A stretch of 64,000 nt of DNA from the NCBI RefSeq assembly GCF_051020975.1, contig NW_027478161.1, forward strand, positions 4,526,001-4,590,000. The letters are read 5' to 3'. Every line of letters starts with the position of its first letter. Position 1 is the first letter of the stretch. This stretch comes from Osmia lignaria lignaria. Taxonomy: Eukaryota; Arthropoda; Insecta; Hymenoptera; Megachilidae. The translations under genes were made by a program, and so were the position numbers. Below the pieces are notes generated by a model. It saw only the letters and a list, made by a program, of their open reading frames with translations. It searched no databases and was not told the origin of the DNA. Below, piece by piece: positions 51,866 to 63,823 of the stretch.

Positions 51866-54800
51866 TTGCAGATTTATCTCAAGGGAAGGGTCCTGACGGA
51901 CATATTTCGAGATATTTCTTCTTCTTGTTGTTCTTCTTCTGCACAGCTAAACTGGAAGTGGCATTTCCAGCTCGCAATAGTGCAGAGTTATCCCAAAGAA
52001 AGGGGCCACGATGTTTCTGTATCTCTATTATGTTGGTGCGGCTTCGGAACTTTTAAATATCTCGATATATCTCGAAAACTACGCTTCTGATCAAAAAATA
52101 TCATAGAACATAAATTGTAGGAAACATAATTCTCTACAAAAAAGGTCTCTCAACATTTTGCCATAGCTCGCTTCGTTTCCGAGATATTTGCAGATTTATC
52201 TCAAGGGAAGGGGCCTGACGGACATATTTCGAGATATTTCTTCTTCTTGTTGTTCTTCTTCTGCACAGCTAAGCTGGAAGTGGCATTTGCAGCGCGCAAT
52301 AGTGCAGAGTTATCTCAAAGAAAGGGGCCACGGTGTTTCTGTATCTCTATTATGTTGGTGCGGCTTCGGAACTTTTAAATATCTTGATATGTCTCGAGAA
52401 CTACGCATCTGATCAAAAAATATCATACTACATAAAAAGTAGGAAACTTAATTCTCTATAAGAAAGGTCTCTAAACATTTTGGCATAGCTCGCTTCGTTT
52501 CCGAGATATTTGCAGATTTATCTCAAGGGAAGGGGCCTGACGGACATATTTCGAGATATTTCTTCTTCTTGTTGTTCTTCTTCTGCACAGCTAAGCTGGA
52601 AGTGGCATTTGCAGGTCGCAATAGTGCAGAGTTATCTCAAAGAGAGGGGCCACGGTGTTTCTGTATCTCTATTATGTTGGTGCGGCTTCGGAACTTTTAA
52701 ATATCTCGATATATCTCGAAAACTACGCTTCTGACCAAAAAATATCATAGAACGTAAATTGTAAAAAATATTATTCTCTACAAAAAAGGTCTCTTAACAT
52801 TTTGCGATAGCTCGCTTCGTTTCCGAGATATTTGCAGATTTATCTCAAGGGAAGGGGCCTGACGGACATATTTCGAGATATTTCTTCTTCTTGTTGTTCT
52901 TCTTCTGCACAGCTAAGCTGGAAGTGGCATTTACAGCTCGCAATAGTGCAGAGTTATCTCAAAGAAAGGGGCCACGGTGTTTCTGTATCTCTATTTTGTT
53001 GGTGCGGCTTCGGAACTTTTAAATATCTTGATATATCTCGAGAACTACGCATCTGATCAAAAAATATCATAGAACATGAAAAGTAGGAAACTTAATTCTC
53101 TACAAAAAAGGTCTCTTAACATTTTGCCATAGCTCTCTTCGTTTCCGAGATATTTGCAGATTTATCTCAAGGGAAGGGGCCTGACGGACATATTTCGAGA
53201 TATTTCTTCTTCTTGTTGTTCTTCTTCTGCACAGCTAAGCTGGAAGTGGCATTTGCGGCTCGCACTGGTGCACAGTTATCTCAAAGAAAGGGGCCACGGT
53301 GTTTCTGTATCTCTATTATGTTGGTGCGTCTTCGGAACTTTTAAATATCTCGATATATCTCGAAGACTACGCTTCTGATCAAAAAATATCATAGAACATA
53401 AATTGTAGGAAACATAATTCTCTACAAAAAACGTCTCTTAACATTTTGCCATAGCTCGCTTCGTTTCCGAGATATTTGCAGGTTCAGCTCAAAGGAACTG
53501 GCCTGACGGACATATTTCGAGATATTTCTTCTTCTTGTTGTTCTTCTTCTGCACAGCTGAGCTGGAAGTGGCATTTGCAGCTCGCAATAGTGCAGAGTTA
53601 TCTCAAAGAAAGGGGCCACGGTGTTTCTGTATCTCTATTATGTTGGTGCGGCTTCGGAACTTTTAAATATCTTGATATATCTCGAGAACTACGCGTCTGA
53701 TCAAAAAATATCATAGAACATAAAAAGTAGGAAACATAATTCTCTACAAAAACGGTCTCTTAACATTTTGCAATAGCTCGCTTCGTTTCCGAGATATTTG
53801 CAGATATATCTCAAGGGAAGGGGCCTGACGGACATATTTCGAGATATTTCTTCTTCTTGTTGTTCTTCTTCTGCACAGCTAAGCTGGAAGTGGCATTTGC
53901 GGCTCGCACTGGTGCACAGTTATCTCAAAGAAAGGGGCCACGGTGTTTCTGTATCTCTATTATGTTGGTGCGTCTTCGGAACTTTTAAATATCTCGATAT
54001 ATCTCGAAGACTACGCTTCTGATCAAAAAATATCATAGAACATAAATTGTAGGAAACATAATTCTCTACAAAAAACGTCTCTTAACATTTTGCCATAGCT
54101 CGCTTCGTTTCCGAGATATTTGCAGATTCAGCTCAAAGGAACTGGCCTGACGGACATATTTCGAGATATTTCTTCTTCTGGTTGTTCTTCTTCTGCACAG
54201 CTGAGCTGGAAGTGGCATTTGCAGGTCGCAATAGTGCAGAGTTATCTCAAAGAGAGGGGCCACGGTGTTTCTGTATCTCTATTATGTTGGTGCGGCTTCG
54301 GAACTTTTAAATATCTCGATATATCTCGAAAACTACGCTTCTGACCAAAAAATATCATAGAACGTAAATTGTAAAAAATATTATTCTCTACAAAAAAGGT
54401 CTCTTAACATTTTGCGATAGCTCGCTTCGTTTCCGAGATATTTGCAGATTTATCTCAAGGGAAGGGGCCTGACGGACATATTTCGAGATATTTCTTCTTC
54501 TTGTTGTTCTTCTTCTGCACAGCTAAGCTGGAAGTGGCATTTACAGCTCGCAATAGTGCAGAGTTATCTCAAAGAAAGGGGCCACGGTGTTTCTGTATCT
54601 CTATTTTGTTGGTGCGGCTTCGGAACTTTTAAATATCTTGATATATCTCGAGAACTACGCATCTGATCAAAAAATATCATAGAACATGAAAAGTAGGAAA
54701 CTTAATTCTCTACAAAAAAGGTCTCTTAACATTTTGCCATAGCTCTCTTCGTTTCCGAGATATTTGCAGATTTATCTCAAGGGAAGGGGCCTGACGGACA

Positions 54801-56051
54801 TATTTCGAGATATTTCTTCTTCTTGTTGTTCTTCTTCTGCACAGCTAAGCTGGAAGTGGCATTTGCAGCTCGCAATAGTGCAGAGTTATCTCAAAGAAAG
54901 GGGCCACGGTGTTTCTGTATCTCTATTATGTTGGTGCGGCTTCGGAACTTTTAAATATCTTGATATATCTCGAGAACTACGCATCTGATCAAAAAATATC
55001 ATAGAACATGAAAAGTAGGAAACTTAATTCTCTACAAAAAAGGTCTCTTAACATTTTGCCATAGCTCTCTTCGTTTCCGAGATATTTGCAGATTTATCTC
55101 AAGGGAAGGGGCCTGACGGACATATTTCGAGATATTTCTTCTTCTTGTTGTTCTTCTTCTGCACAGCTAAGCTGGAAGTGGCATTTGCAGCTCGCAATAG
55201 TGCAGAGTTATCTCAAAGAAAGGGGCCACGGTGTTTCTGTATCTCTATTATGTTGGTGCGGCTTCGGAACTTTTAAATATCTTGATATATCTCGAGAACT
55301 ACGCATCTGATCAAAAAATATCATAGAACATGAAAAGTAGGAAACTTAATTCTCTACAAAAAAGGTCTCTTAACATTTTGCCATAGCTCTCTTCGTTTCC
55401 GAGATATTTGCAGATTTATCTCAAGGGAAGGGGCCTGACGGACATATTTCGAGATATTTCTTCTTCTTGTTGTTCTTCTTCTGCACAGCTAAGCTGGAAG
55501 TGGCATTTGCAGCTCGCAATAGTGCAGAGTTATCTCAAAGAAAGGGGCCACGGTGTTTCTGTATCTCTATTATGTTGGTGCGGCTTCGGAACTTTTAAAT
55601 ATCTTGATATATCTCGAGAACTACGCGTCTGATCAAAAAATATCATAGAACATAAAAAGTAGGAAACATAATTCTCTACAAAAACGGTCTCTTAACATTT
55701 TGCAATAGCTCGCTTCGTTTCCGAGATATTTGCAGATATATCTCAAGGGAAGGGGCCTGACGGACATATTTCGAGATATTTCTTCTTCTTGTTGTTCTTC
55801 TTCTGCACAGCTAAGCTGGAAGTGGCATTTGCGGCTCGCACTGGTGCACAGTTATCTCAAAGAAAGGGGCCACGGTGTTTCTGTATCTCTATTATGTTGG
55901 TGCGTCTTCGGAACTTTTAAATATCTCGATATATCTCGAAGACTACGCTTCTGATCAAAAAATATCATAGAACATAAATTGTAGGAAACATAATTCTCTA
56001 CAAAAAACGTCTCTTAACATTTTGCCATAGCTCGCTTCGTTTCCGAGATAT

Positions 56052-56372
56052 TTGCAGATTCAGCTCAAAGGAACTGGCCTGACGGACATATTTCGAGATA
56101 TTTCTTCTTCTTGTTGTTCTTCTTCTGCACAGCTGAGCTGGAAGTGGCATTTGCAGCTCGCAATAGTGCAGAGTTATCCCAAAGAAAGGGGCCACGGTGT
56201 TTCTGTATCTCTATTATGTTGGTGCGGCTTCGGAACTTTTAAATATCTCGATATATCTCGAAAACTACGCTTCTGATAAAAAATATCATACAACACAAAA
56301 AGTAGGAAACTTAATTCTCTACAAAAAAGGTCTCTTAACGTTTTGCAATAGCTCGCTTCGTTTCCGAGATAT
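56052..56372. repeat. 321-bp unit: 1-bp deletion, shared with 51545
   Basis: It has the same loss of C in TCTGATCAAAAAA as the unit at 51545, near 56277. Its 5' part (GATTCAGCTCAAAGGAACTG) differs from 51545 (GGGAAGTGGCC). The shared block therefore begins inside the unit, and this unit is probably a hybrid. Confidence 0.94.
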
Positions 56373-57982
56373 TTGCAGATTTATCTCAAGGGAAGGGTCC
56401 TGACGGACATATTTCGAGATATTTCTTCTTCTTGTTGTTCTTCTTCTGCACAGCTAAACTGGAAGTGGCATTTCCAGCTCGCAATAGTGCAGAGTTATCC
56501 CAAAGAAAGGGGCCACGATGTTTCTGTATCTCTATTATGTTGGTGCGGCTTCGGAACTTTTAAATATCTCGATATATCTCGAAAACTACGCTTCTGATCA
56601 AAAAATATCATAGAACATAAATTGTAGGAAACATAATTCTCTACAAAAAAGGTCTCTTAACATTTTGCCATAGCTCGCTTCGTTTCCGAGATATTTGCAG
56701 ATTTATCTCAAGGGAAGGGGCCTGACGGACATATTTCGAGATATTTCTTCTTCTTGTTGTTCTTCTTCTGCACAGCTAAGCTGGAAGTGGCATTTGCAGC
56801 GCGCAATAGTGCAGAGTTATCTCAAAGAAAGGGGCCACGGTGTTTCTGTATCTCTATTATGTTGGTGCGGCTTCGGAACTTTTAAATATCTTGATATGTC
56901 TCGAGAACTACGCATCTGATCAAAAAATATCATACTACATAAAAAGTAGGAAACTTAATTCTCTATAAGAAAGGTCTCTAAACATTTTGGCATAGCTCGC
57001 TTCGTTTCCGAGATATTTGCAGATTTATCTCAAGGGAAGGGGCCTGACGGACATATTTCGAGATATTTCTTCTTCTTGTTGTTCTTCTTCTGCACAGCTA
57101 AGCTGGAAGTGGCATTTGCAGCTCGCAATAGTGCAGAGTTATCTCAAAGAGAGGGGCCACGGTGTTTCTGTATCTCTATTATGTTGGTGCGGCTTCGGAA
57201 CTTTTAAGTATCTTGATCTATCTCGAGAACTACGCATCTGATCAAAAAATATCATAGAAGATAGAAAGTAGGAAACTTAATTCTCTACAAAGAAGGTCTC
57301 TTAACATTTCGCCATAGCTCGCATCGTTTCCGAGATATTTGCAGATTTATCTCAAGGGAAGGGGCCTGTCGGACATATTTCGAGATATTTCTTCTTCTTG
57401 TTGTTCTTCTTCTGCACAGCTAAGCTGGAAGTGGCATTTGCAGCTCGCACTAGTGCAGAGTTATCTCAAAGAAAGGGGCCACGGTGTTTCTGTATCTCTA
57501 TTATGTTGGTGCGGCTTCGGAACTTTTAAATATCTCGATATATCTCGAAAACTACGATTCTGATCAAAAAATATCGTAGAACATAAATTGTAGGAAACAT
57601 AATTCTCTACAAAAAAGGTCTCTTAACATTTTGCGATAGCTCGCTTCGTTTCCGAGATATTTGCAGATTTATCTCAAGGGAAGGGGCCTGACGGACATAT
57701 TTCGAGATATTTCTTCTTCTTGTTGTTCTTCTTCTGCACAGCTAAGCTGGAAGTGGCATTTGCGGCTCGCACTAGTGCAGAGTTATCTCAAAGAAAGGGG
57801 CCACGGTGTTTCTGTATCCCTATTATGTTGGTGCGGCTTCGGAACTTTTAAATATCTTGATATATCTCGAGAACTACGCATCTGATCAAAAAATATCATA
57901 GAACATAAAAAGTAGGAAACTTAATTCTCTACAAAAAAGGTCTCTTAACATTTTGCCATAGCTCGCTTCGTTTCCGAGATAT

Positions 57983-58302
57983 TTGCAGATTTATCTCAAG
58001 GGAAGGGGCCTGTCGGACATATTTCGAGATATTTCTTCTTCTTGTTGCTCTTCTTCTGCACAGCTAAGCTGGAAGTGGCATTTGCGGCTCGCACTAGTGC
58101 AGAGTTATCTCAAAGAAAGGGGCCACGGTGTTTCTGTATCTCTATTATGTTGGTGCGGCTTCGGAACTTTTAAATATCTCGATATATCTCGAAAACTACG
58201 CTTCTGATCAAAAAATATCATAGAACATAAATTGTAGGAAACATAATTCTCTACAAAAAACGTCTCAACATTTTGCCATAGCTCGCTTCGTTTCCGAGAT
58301 AT
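57983..58302. repeat. 320-bp unit: 2-bp deletion (GTCTCAAC)
   Basis: ACGTCTCTTAACA has become ACGTCTCAACA near 58261-58270. The same 2-bp loss ends the 305-bp unit at 59477. It marks the junction of the 1,479-bp duplication. Confidence 0.94.
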
Positions 58303-58946
58303 TTGCAGATTCAGCTCAAAGGAACTGGCCTGACGGACATATTTCGAGATATTTCTTCTTCTTGTTGTTCTTCTTCTGCACAGCTAAGCTGGAAGTGGCA
58401 TTTGCAGCTCGCACTAGTGCAGAGTTATCTCAAAGAAAGGGGCCACGGTGTTTCTGTATCTCTATTATGTTGGTGCGGCTTCGGAACTTTTAAATATCTC
58501 GATATATCTCGAAAACTACGCTTCTGATCAAAAAATATCGTAGAAGATAAATTGTAGGGAACATAATTCTCTACAAAAAAGGTCTCTTAACATTTTGCGA
58601 TAGCTCGCTTCGTTTCCGAGATATTTGCAGATTTATCTCAAGGGAAGGGGCCTGACGGACATATTTCGAGATATTTCTTCTTCTTGTTGTTCTTCTTCTG
58701 CACAGCTAAGCTGGCAGTGGCATTTGCGGCTCGCACTAGTGCAGAGTTATCTCAAAGAAAGGGGCCACGGTGTTTCTGTATCCCTATTATGTTGGTGCGG
58801 CTTCGGAACTTTTAAATATCTTGATATATCTCGAGAACTACGCATCTGATCAAAAAATATCATAGAACATAAAAAGTAGGAAACTTAATTCTCTACAAAA
58901 AAGGTCTCTTAACATTTTGCCATAGCTCGCTTCGTTTCCGAGATAT

Positions 58947-59154
58947 TTGCAGAGTTATCTCAAAGAAAGGGGCCACGGTGTTTCTGTATCTCTATTATGT
59001 TGGTGCGGCTTCGGAACTTTTAAATATCTCGATATATCTCGAAAACTACGCTTCTGATCAAAAAATATCGTAGAACATAAATTATAGGAAACATAATTCT
59101 CTACAAAAAAGGTCTCTTAACATTTTGCGATAGCTCGCTTCGTTTCCGAGATAT
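58947..59154. repeat. 208-bp truncated unit (114-bp internal deletion)
   Basis: The anchor TTGCAGA runs directly into GTTATCTCAAAG, which is core copy 2, so everything from core copy 1 to core copy 2 is missing. The loss is 114 bp, exactly the distance between the two cores in normal units. This fits deletion between short direct repeats by slippage or single-strand annealing. Its 3' end carries TATCGTAGAACATAAATTATAGG. Confidence 0.97.
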
Positions 59155-59476
59155 TTGCAGATTTATCTCAAGGGAAGTGGCCTGACGGACATATTTCGAG
59201 ATATTTCTTCTTCTTGTTGTTCTTCTTCTGCACAGCTAAGCTGGAAGTGGCATTTGCGGCTCGCACTAGTGCAGAGTTATCTCAAAGAAAGGGGCCACGG
59301 TGTTTCTGTATCCCTATTATGTTGGTGCGGCTTCGGAACTTTTAAATATCTTGATATATCTCGAGAACTACGCATCTGATCAAAAAATATCATAGAACAT
59401 AAAAAGTAGGAAACTTAATTCTCTACAAAAAAGGTCTCTTAACATTTTGCCATAGCTCGCTTCGTTTCCGAGATAT

Positions 59477-59781
59477 TTGCAGATTTATCTCAAGGGAAGG
59501 GGCCTGACGGACATATTTCGAGATATTTCTTCTTCTGCACAGCTAAGCTGGAAGTGGCATTTGCGGCTCGCACTAGTGCAGAGTTATCTCAAAGAAAGGG
59601 GCCACGGTGTTTCTGTATCTCTATTATGTTGGTGCGGCTTCGGAACTTTTAAATATCTCGATATATCTCGAAAACTACGCTTCTGATCAAAAAATATCAT
59701 AGAACATAAATTGTAGGAAACATAATTCTCTACAAAAAACGTCTCAACATTTTGCCATAGCTCGCTTCGTTTCCGAGATAT
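59477..59781. repeat. 305-bp unit: 15-bp plus 2-bp deletions
   Basis: The TTC-rich tract is shortened by 15 bp, so GAGATATTTCTTCTTCTGC replaces the longer tract with its central TTGTTG. The 3' end has the GTCTCAAC 2-bp loss. Slippage between CTTCTTCT repeats explains the 15-bp loss. Confidence 0.95.
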
Positions 59782-60425
59782 TTGCAGATTCAGCTCAAAG
59801 GAACTGGCCTGACGGACATATTTCGAGATATTTCTTCTTCTTGTTGTTCTTCTTCTGCACAGCTAAGCTGGAAGTGGCATTTGCAGCTCGCACTAGTGCA
59901 GAGTTATCTCAAAGAAAGGGGCCACGGTGTTTCTGTATCTCTATTATGTTGGTGCGGCTTCGGAACTTTTAAATATCTCGATATATCTCGAAAACTACGC
60001 TTCTGATCAAAAAATATCGTAGAAGATAAATTGTAGGGAACATAATTCTCTACAAAAAAGGTCTCTTAACATTTTGCGATAGCTCGCTTCGTTTCCGAGA
60101 TATTTGCAGATTTATCTCAAGGGAAGGGGCCTGACGGACATATTTCGAGATATTTCTTCTTCTTGTTGTTCTTCTTCTGCACAGCTAAGCTGGCAGTGGC
60201 ATTTGCGGCTCGCACTAGTGCAGAGTTATCTCAAAGAAAGGGGCCACGGTGTTTCTGTATCCCTATTATGTTGGTGCGGCTTCGGAACTTTTAAATATCT
60301 TGATATATCTCGAGAACTACGCATCTGATCAAAAAATATCATAGAACATAAAAAGTAGGAAACTCAATTCTCTACAAAAAAGGTCTCTTAACATTTTGCC
60401 ATAGCTCGCTTCGTTTCCGAGATAT

Positions 60426-60633
60426 TTGCAGAGTTATCTCAAAGAAAGGGGCCACGGTGTTTCTGTATCTCTATTATGTTGGTGCGGCTTCGGAACTTTT
60501 AAATATCTCGATATATCTCGAAAACTACGCTTCTGATCAAAAAATATCGTAGAACATAAATTATAGGAAACATAATTCTCTACAAAAAAGGTCTCTTAAC
60601 ATTTTGCGATAGCTCGCTTCGTTTCCGAGATAT
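60426..60633. repeat. 208-bp truncated unit, second copy
   Basis: Same 114-bp deletion and same 3' variants (ATCGTAG, AATTATAGG) as the unit at 58947. It was therefore carried by the 1.48-kb duplication and was not an independent deletion. Confidence 0.97.
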
Positions 60634-60955
60634 TTGCAGATTTATCTCAAGGGAAGTGGCCTGACGGACATATTTCGAGATATTTCTTCTTCTTGTTGTT
60701 CTTCTTCTGCACAGCTAAGCTGGAAGTGGCATTTGCGGCTCGCACTAGTGCAGAGTTATCTCAAAGAAAGGGGCCACGGTGTTTCTGTATCCCTATTATG
60801 TTGGTGCGGCTTCGGAACTTTTAAATATCTTGATATATCTCGAGAACTACGCATCTGATCAAAAAATATCATAGAACATAAAAAGTAGGAAACTTAATTC
60901 TCTACAAAAAAGGTCTCTCAACATTTTGCCATAGCTCGCTTCGTTTCCGAGATAT

Positions 60956-61262
60956 TTGCAGATTTATCTCAAGGGAAGGGGCCTGACGGACATATTTCGA
61001 GATATTTCTTCTTCTGCACAGCTAAGCTGGAAGTGGCATTTGCGGCTCGCACTAGTGCAGAGTTATCTCAAAGAAAGGGGCCACGGTGTTTCTGTATCTC
61101 TATTATGTTGGTGCGGCTTCGGAACTTTTAAATATCTCGATATATCTCGAAAACTACGCTTCTGATCAAAAAATATCATAGAACATAAATTGTAGGAAAC
61201 ATAATTCTCTACAAAAAAGGTCTCTTAACATTTTGCCATAGCTCGCTTCGTTTCCGAGATAT
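60956..61262. repeat. 307-bp unit: 15-bp deletion in the TTC tract
   Basis: Same 15-bp loss as 59477 and 61907 but with a normal 3' end. It is the last unit of the second 1.48-kb repeat. Confidence 0.95.
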
Positions 61263-61584
61263 TTGCAGATATATCTCAAGTGAAGGGGCCTGACGGACAT
61301 ATTTCGAGATATTTCTTCTTCTTGTTGTTCTTCTTCTGCACAGCTAAGCTCGAAGTGGCATTTGCAGCTCGCAATAGTGCAGAGTTATCTCAAAGAAAGA
61401 GGCCACGGTGTTTCTGTACCTCTATTATGTTGGTGCAGCTTCGGAACTTTTAAATATCTTGATATATCTCGAGAACTACGCATCTGATCAAAAAATATCA
61501 TCGAACATAAAAAGTAGGAAACTTAATTCTCTACAAAAAAGGTCTCTTTACATTTTGCCATAGCTCGCTTCGTTTCCGAGATAT

Positions 61585-63823
61585 TTGCAGATTTATCTCA
61601 AGGGAAGGGGCCTGACGGACATATTTCGAGATATTTCTTCTTCTTGTTGTTCTTCTTCTGCACAGCTAAGCTGGAAGTGGCATTTGCGGCTCGCACTAGT
61701 GCAGAGTTATCTCAAAGAAAGGGGCCACGGTGTTTCTGTATCCCTATTATGTTGGTGCGGCTTCGGAACTTTTAAATATCTTGATATATCTCGAGAACTA
61801 CGCATCTGATCAAAAAATATCATAGAACATAAAAAGTAGGAAACTTAATTCTCTACAAAAAAGGTCTCTTAACATTTTGCCATAGCTCGCTTCGTTTCCG
61901 AGATATTTGCAGATTTATCTCAAGGGAAGGGGCCTGACGGACATATTTCGAGATATTTCTTCTTCTGCACAGCTAAGCTGGAAGTGGCATTTGCAGCTCG
62001 CAATAGTGCATAGTTATCTGAAAGAAAGGGACCACGGTGTTTCTGTATCTCTATTATGTTGGTGCGGCTTCGGAACTTTTAAATATCTTGATATATCTCG
62101 AGAACTACGCATCTGATCAAAAAATATCATAGAACATAAAAAGTAGGAAACTCAATTCTCTACAAAAAAGGTCTCTTAACATTTTGCAATAGCTCGCTTC
62201 GTTTCCGAGATATTTGCAGATTTATCTCAAGGGAAGGTGCCTGACGGACATATTTCGAGATATTTCTTCTTCTTGTTGTTCTTGTTCTGCACAGCTAAGC
62301 TGGAAGTGGCATTTGCGGCTCGCACTAGTGCAGAGTTATCTCAAAGAAAGGGGCCACGGTGTTTCTGTATCTCTATTATGTTGGTGCGGCTTCGGAACTT
62401 TTAAATATCTCGATATATCTCGAAAACTACGCTTCTGATCAAAAAATATCATAGAACATAAATTGTAGGAAACATAATTCTCTACAAAAACGGTCTCTTA
62501 ACATTTTGCCATAGCTCGCTTCGTTTCCGAGATATTGGCAGATATATCTCAAGGGAAGGGGCCTGACGGACATATTTCGAGATACTTCTTCTTCTTGTTG
62601 TTCTTCTTCTGCACAGCTAAGCTGGGAGTGGCATTTGCGGCTCGCACTGGTGCACAGTTATCTCAAAGAAAGGGGCCACGGTGTTTCTGTATCTCTATTA
62701 TGTTGGTGCGGCTTCGGAACTTTTAAATATCTCGATATATCTCGAAAACTACGCTTCTGATCAAAAAATATCATAGAACGTAAATTGTAGGAAATATTAT
62801 TCTCTACAAAAAAGGTCTCTTAACATTTTGCCATAGCTCGCTTCGTTTCCGAGATATTTGCAGATTCATCTCAAGGGAAGGGGTCTGACGGACATATTTC
62901 GAGATATTTCTTCTTCTTGTTGTTCTTCTTCTGCACAGCTAAGCTCGAAGTGGCATTTGCAGCTCGCAATAGTGCAGAGTTATCTCAAAGAAAGAGGCCA
63001 CGGTGTTTCTGTACCTCTATTATGTTGGTGCAACTTCGGAACTTTTAAATATCTTGATATATCTCGAGAACTACGCATCTGATCAAAAAATATCATCGAA
63101 CATAAAAAGTAGGAAACTTAATTCTCTACAAAAAAGGTCTCTTTACATTTTGCCATAGCTCGCTTCGTTTCCGAGATATTTGCAGATTTATCTCAAGGGA
63201 AGTGGGCTGACGGACATATTTCGAGATATTTCTTCTTCTTGTTGTTCTTCTTCTGCACAGCTAAGCTGGAAGTGGCATTTGCGGCTCGCACTAGTACAGA
63301 GTTATCTCAAAGAAAGGGGCCACGGTGTTTCTGTATCTCTATTATGTTGGTGCGGCTTCGGAACTTTTAAATATCTTGATATATCTCGAGAACTACGCAT
63401 CTGATCAAAAAATATCATAGAACATAAAAAGTAGGAAACTCAATTCTCTACAAAAAAGGTCTCTTAACATTTTGCAATAGCTCGCTTCGTTTCCGAGATA
63501 TTTGCAGATTTATCTCAAGGGAAGGTGCCTGACGGACATATTTCGAGATATTTCTTCTTCTTGTTGTTCTTGTTCTGCACAGCTAAGCTGGAAGTGGCAT
63601 TTGCGGCTCGCACTAGTGCAGAGTTATCTCAAAGAAAGGGGCCACGGTGTTTCTGTATCTCTATTATGTTGGTGCGGCTTCGGAACTTTTAAATATCTCG
63701 ATATATCTCGAAAACTACGCTTCTGATCAAAAAATATCATAGAACATAAATTGTAGGAAACATAATTCTCTACAAAAAACGTCTCTTAACATTTTGCCTT
63801 AGCTCGCTTCGTTTCCGAGATAT
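61585..63823. repeat. Terminal domain with four-unit (1,288-bp) order
   Basis: A unit with GGGAAGGTGCC and GTTCTTGTTCTGC occurs at 62214 and 63502, four units apart. Each copy is preceded by AACTCAATTC and TTTTGCAATAG. The GTACCTC unit with CATCGAACAT at 61263 recurs at 62858, followed each time by TCTCTTTACATT. The second lag is 1,595 bp, five units minus the 15-bp deletion in 61907. Confidence 0.82.
61907..62213. repeat. 307-bp unit: 15-bp deletion in the TTC tract
   Basis: Same 15-bp loss of the TTC-rich tract, here combined with other variants (GTGCATAGTTATCTGAAAG, AAGGGACCACGG). The deletion is followed by a different 3' haplotype from 59477 and 60956, so either the 5' part was transferred by recombination or the slippage recurred. 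Confidence 0.95.

Larger units (their letters stand above)
51545..57016. repeat. Block repeated at 4,507-bp lag around derived five-unit copies
   Basis: The 3' part of the unit at 51545, together with 51866 and 52188, matches the 3' part of 56052 together with 56373 and 56695. The match includes the same 1-bp deletion and the rare features CATACAACACAAAAAG, GGGTCCTGACGG, CTTGATATGTC, CTATAAGAAAGG and TTTTGGCATAG. Between the two copies lie rearranged versions of the five-unit order: CTATTTTGTTGG units at 52832 and 54442, GTGCGTCTTCGG units at 53154, 53798 and 55730, and the units at 54764 and 55086, which look identical, followed by a close relative at 55408. Confidence 0.85.
58303..59781. 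repeat. 1,479-bp five-unit repeat, copy 1
   Basis: Five units of 322, 322, 208, 322 and 305 bp. The order is GATTCAGCTC unit with GAAGATAAATTG; GCTGGCAGTGGC unit; 208-bp truncated unit; GGGAAGTGGCC unit; and a unit lacking 15 bp of the TTC tract. The whole order is repeated immediately downstream. The first copy ends with GTCTCAAC (2-bp loss), a feature also seen at the end of the unit at 57983, so the duplication junction lies inside the last unit. Confidence 0.92.
59782..61262. repeat. 1,481-bp five-unit repeat, copy 2
   Basis: Copy 2 of the block starting at 58303, with the same order and the same truncated unit. It is 2 bp longer because its last unit has TCTCTTAAC instead of TCTCAAC. 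Scattered single differences include AACTCAATTC near 60361 and TCTCTCAAC near 60914. Confidence 0.92.

Noticed and set aside
58947..59154. The 208-bp units as a separate satellite family
   Set aside because: They differ from full units only by the 114-bp internal deletion and occur singly within the 1.48-kb repeats.
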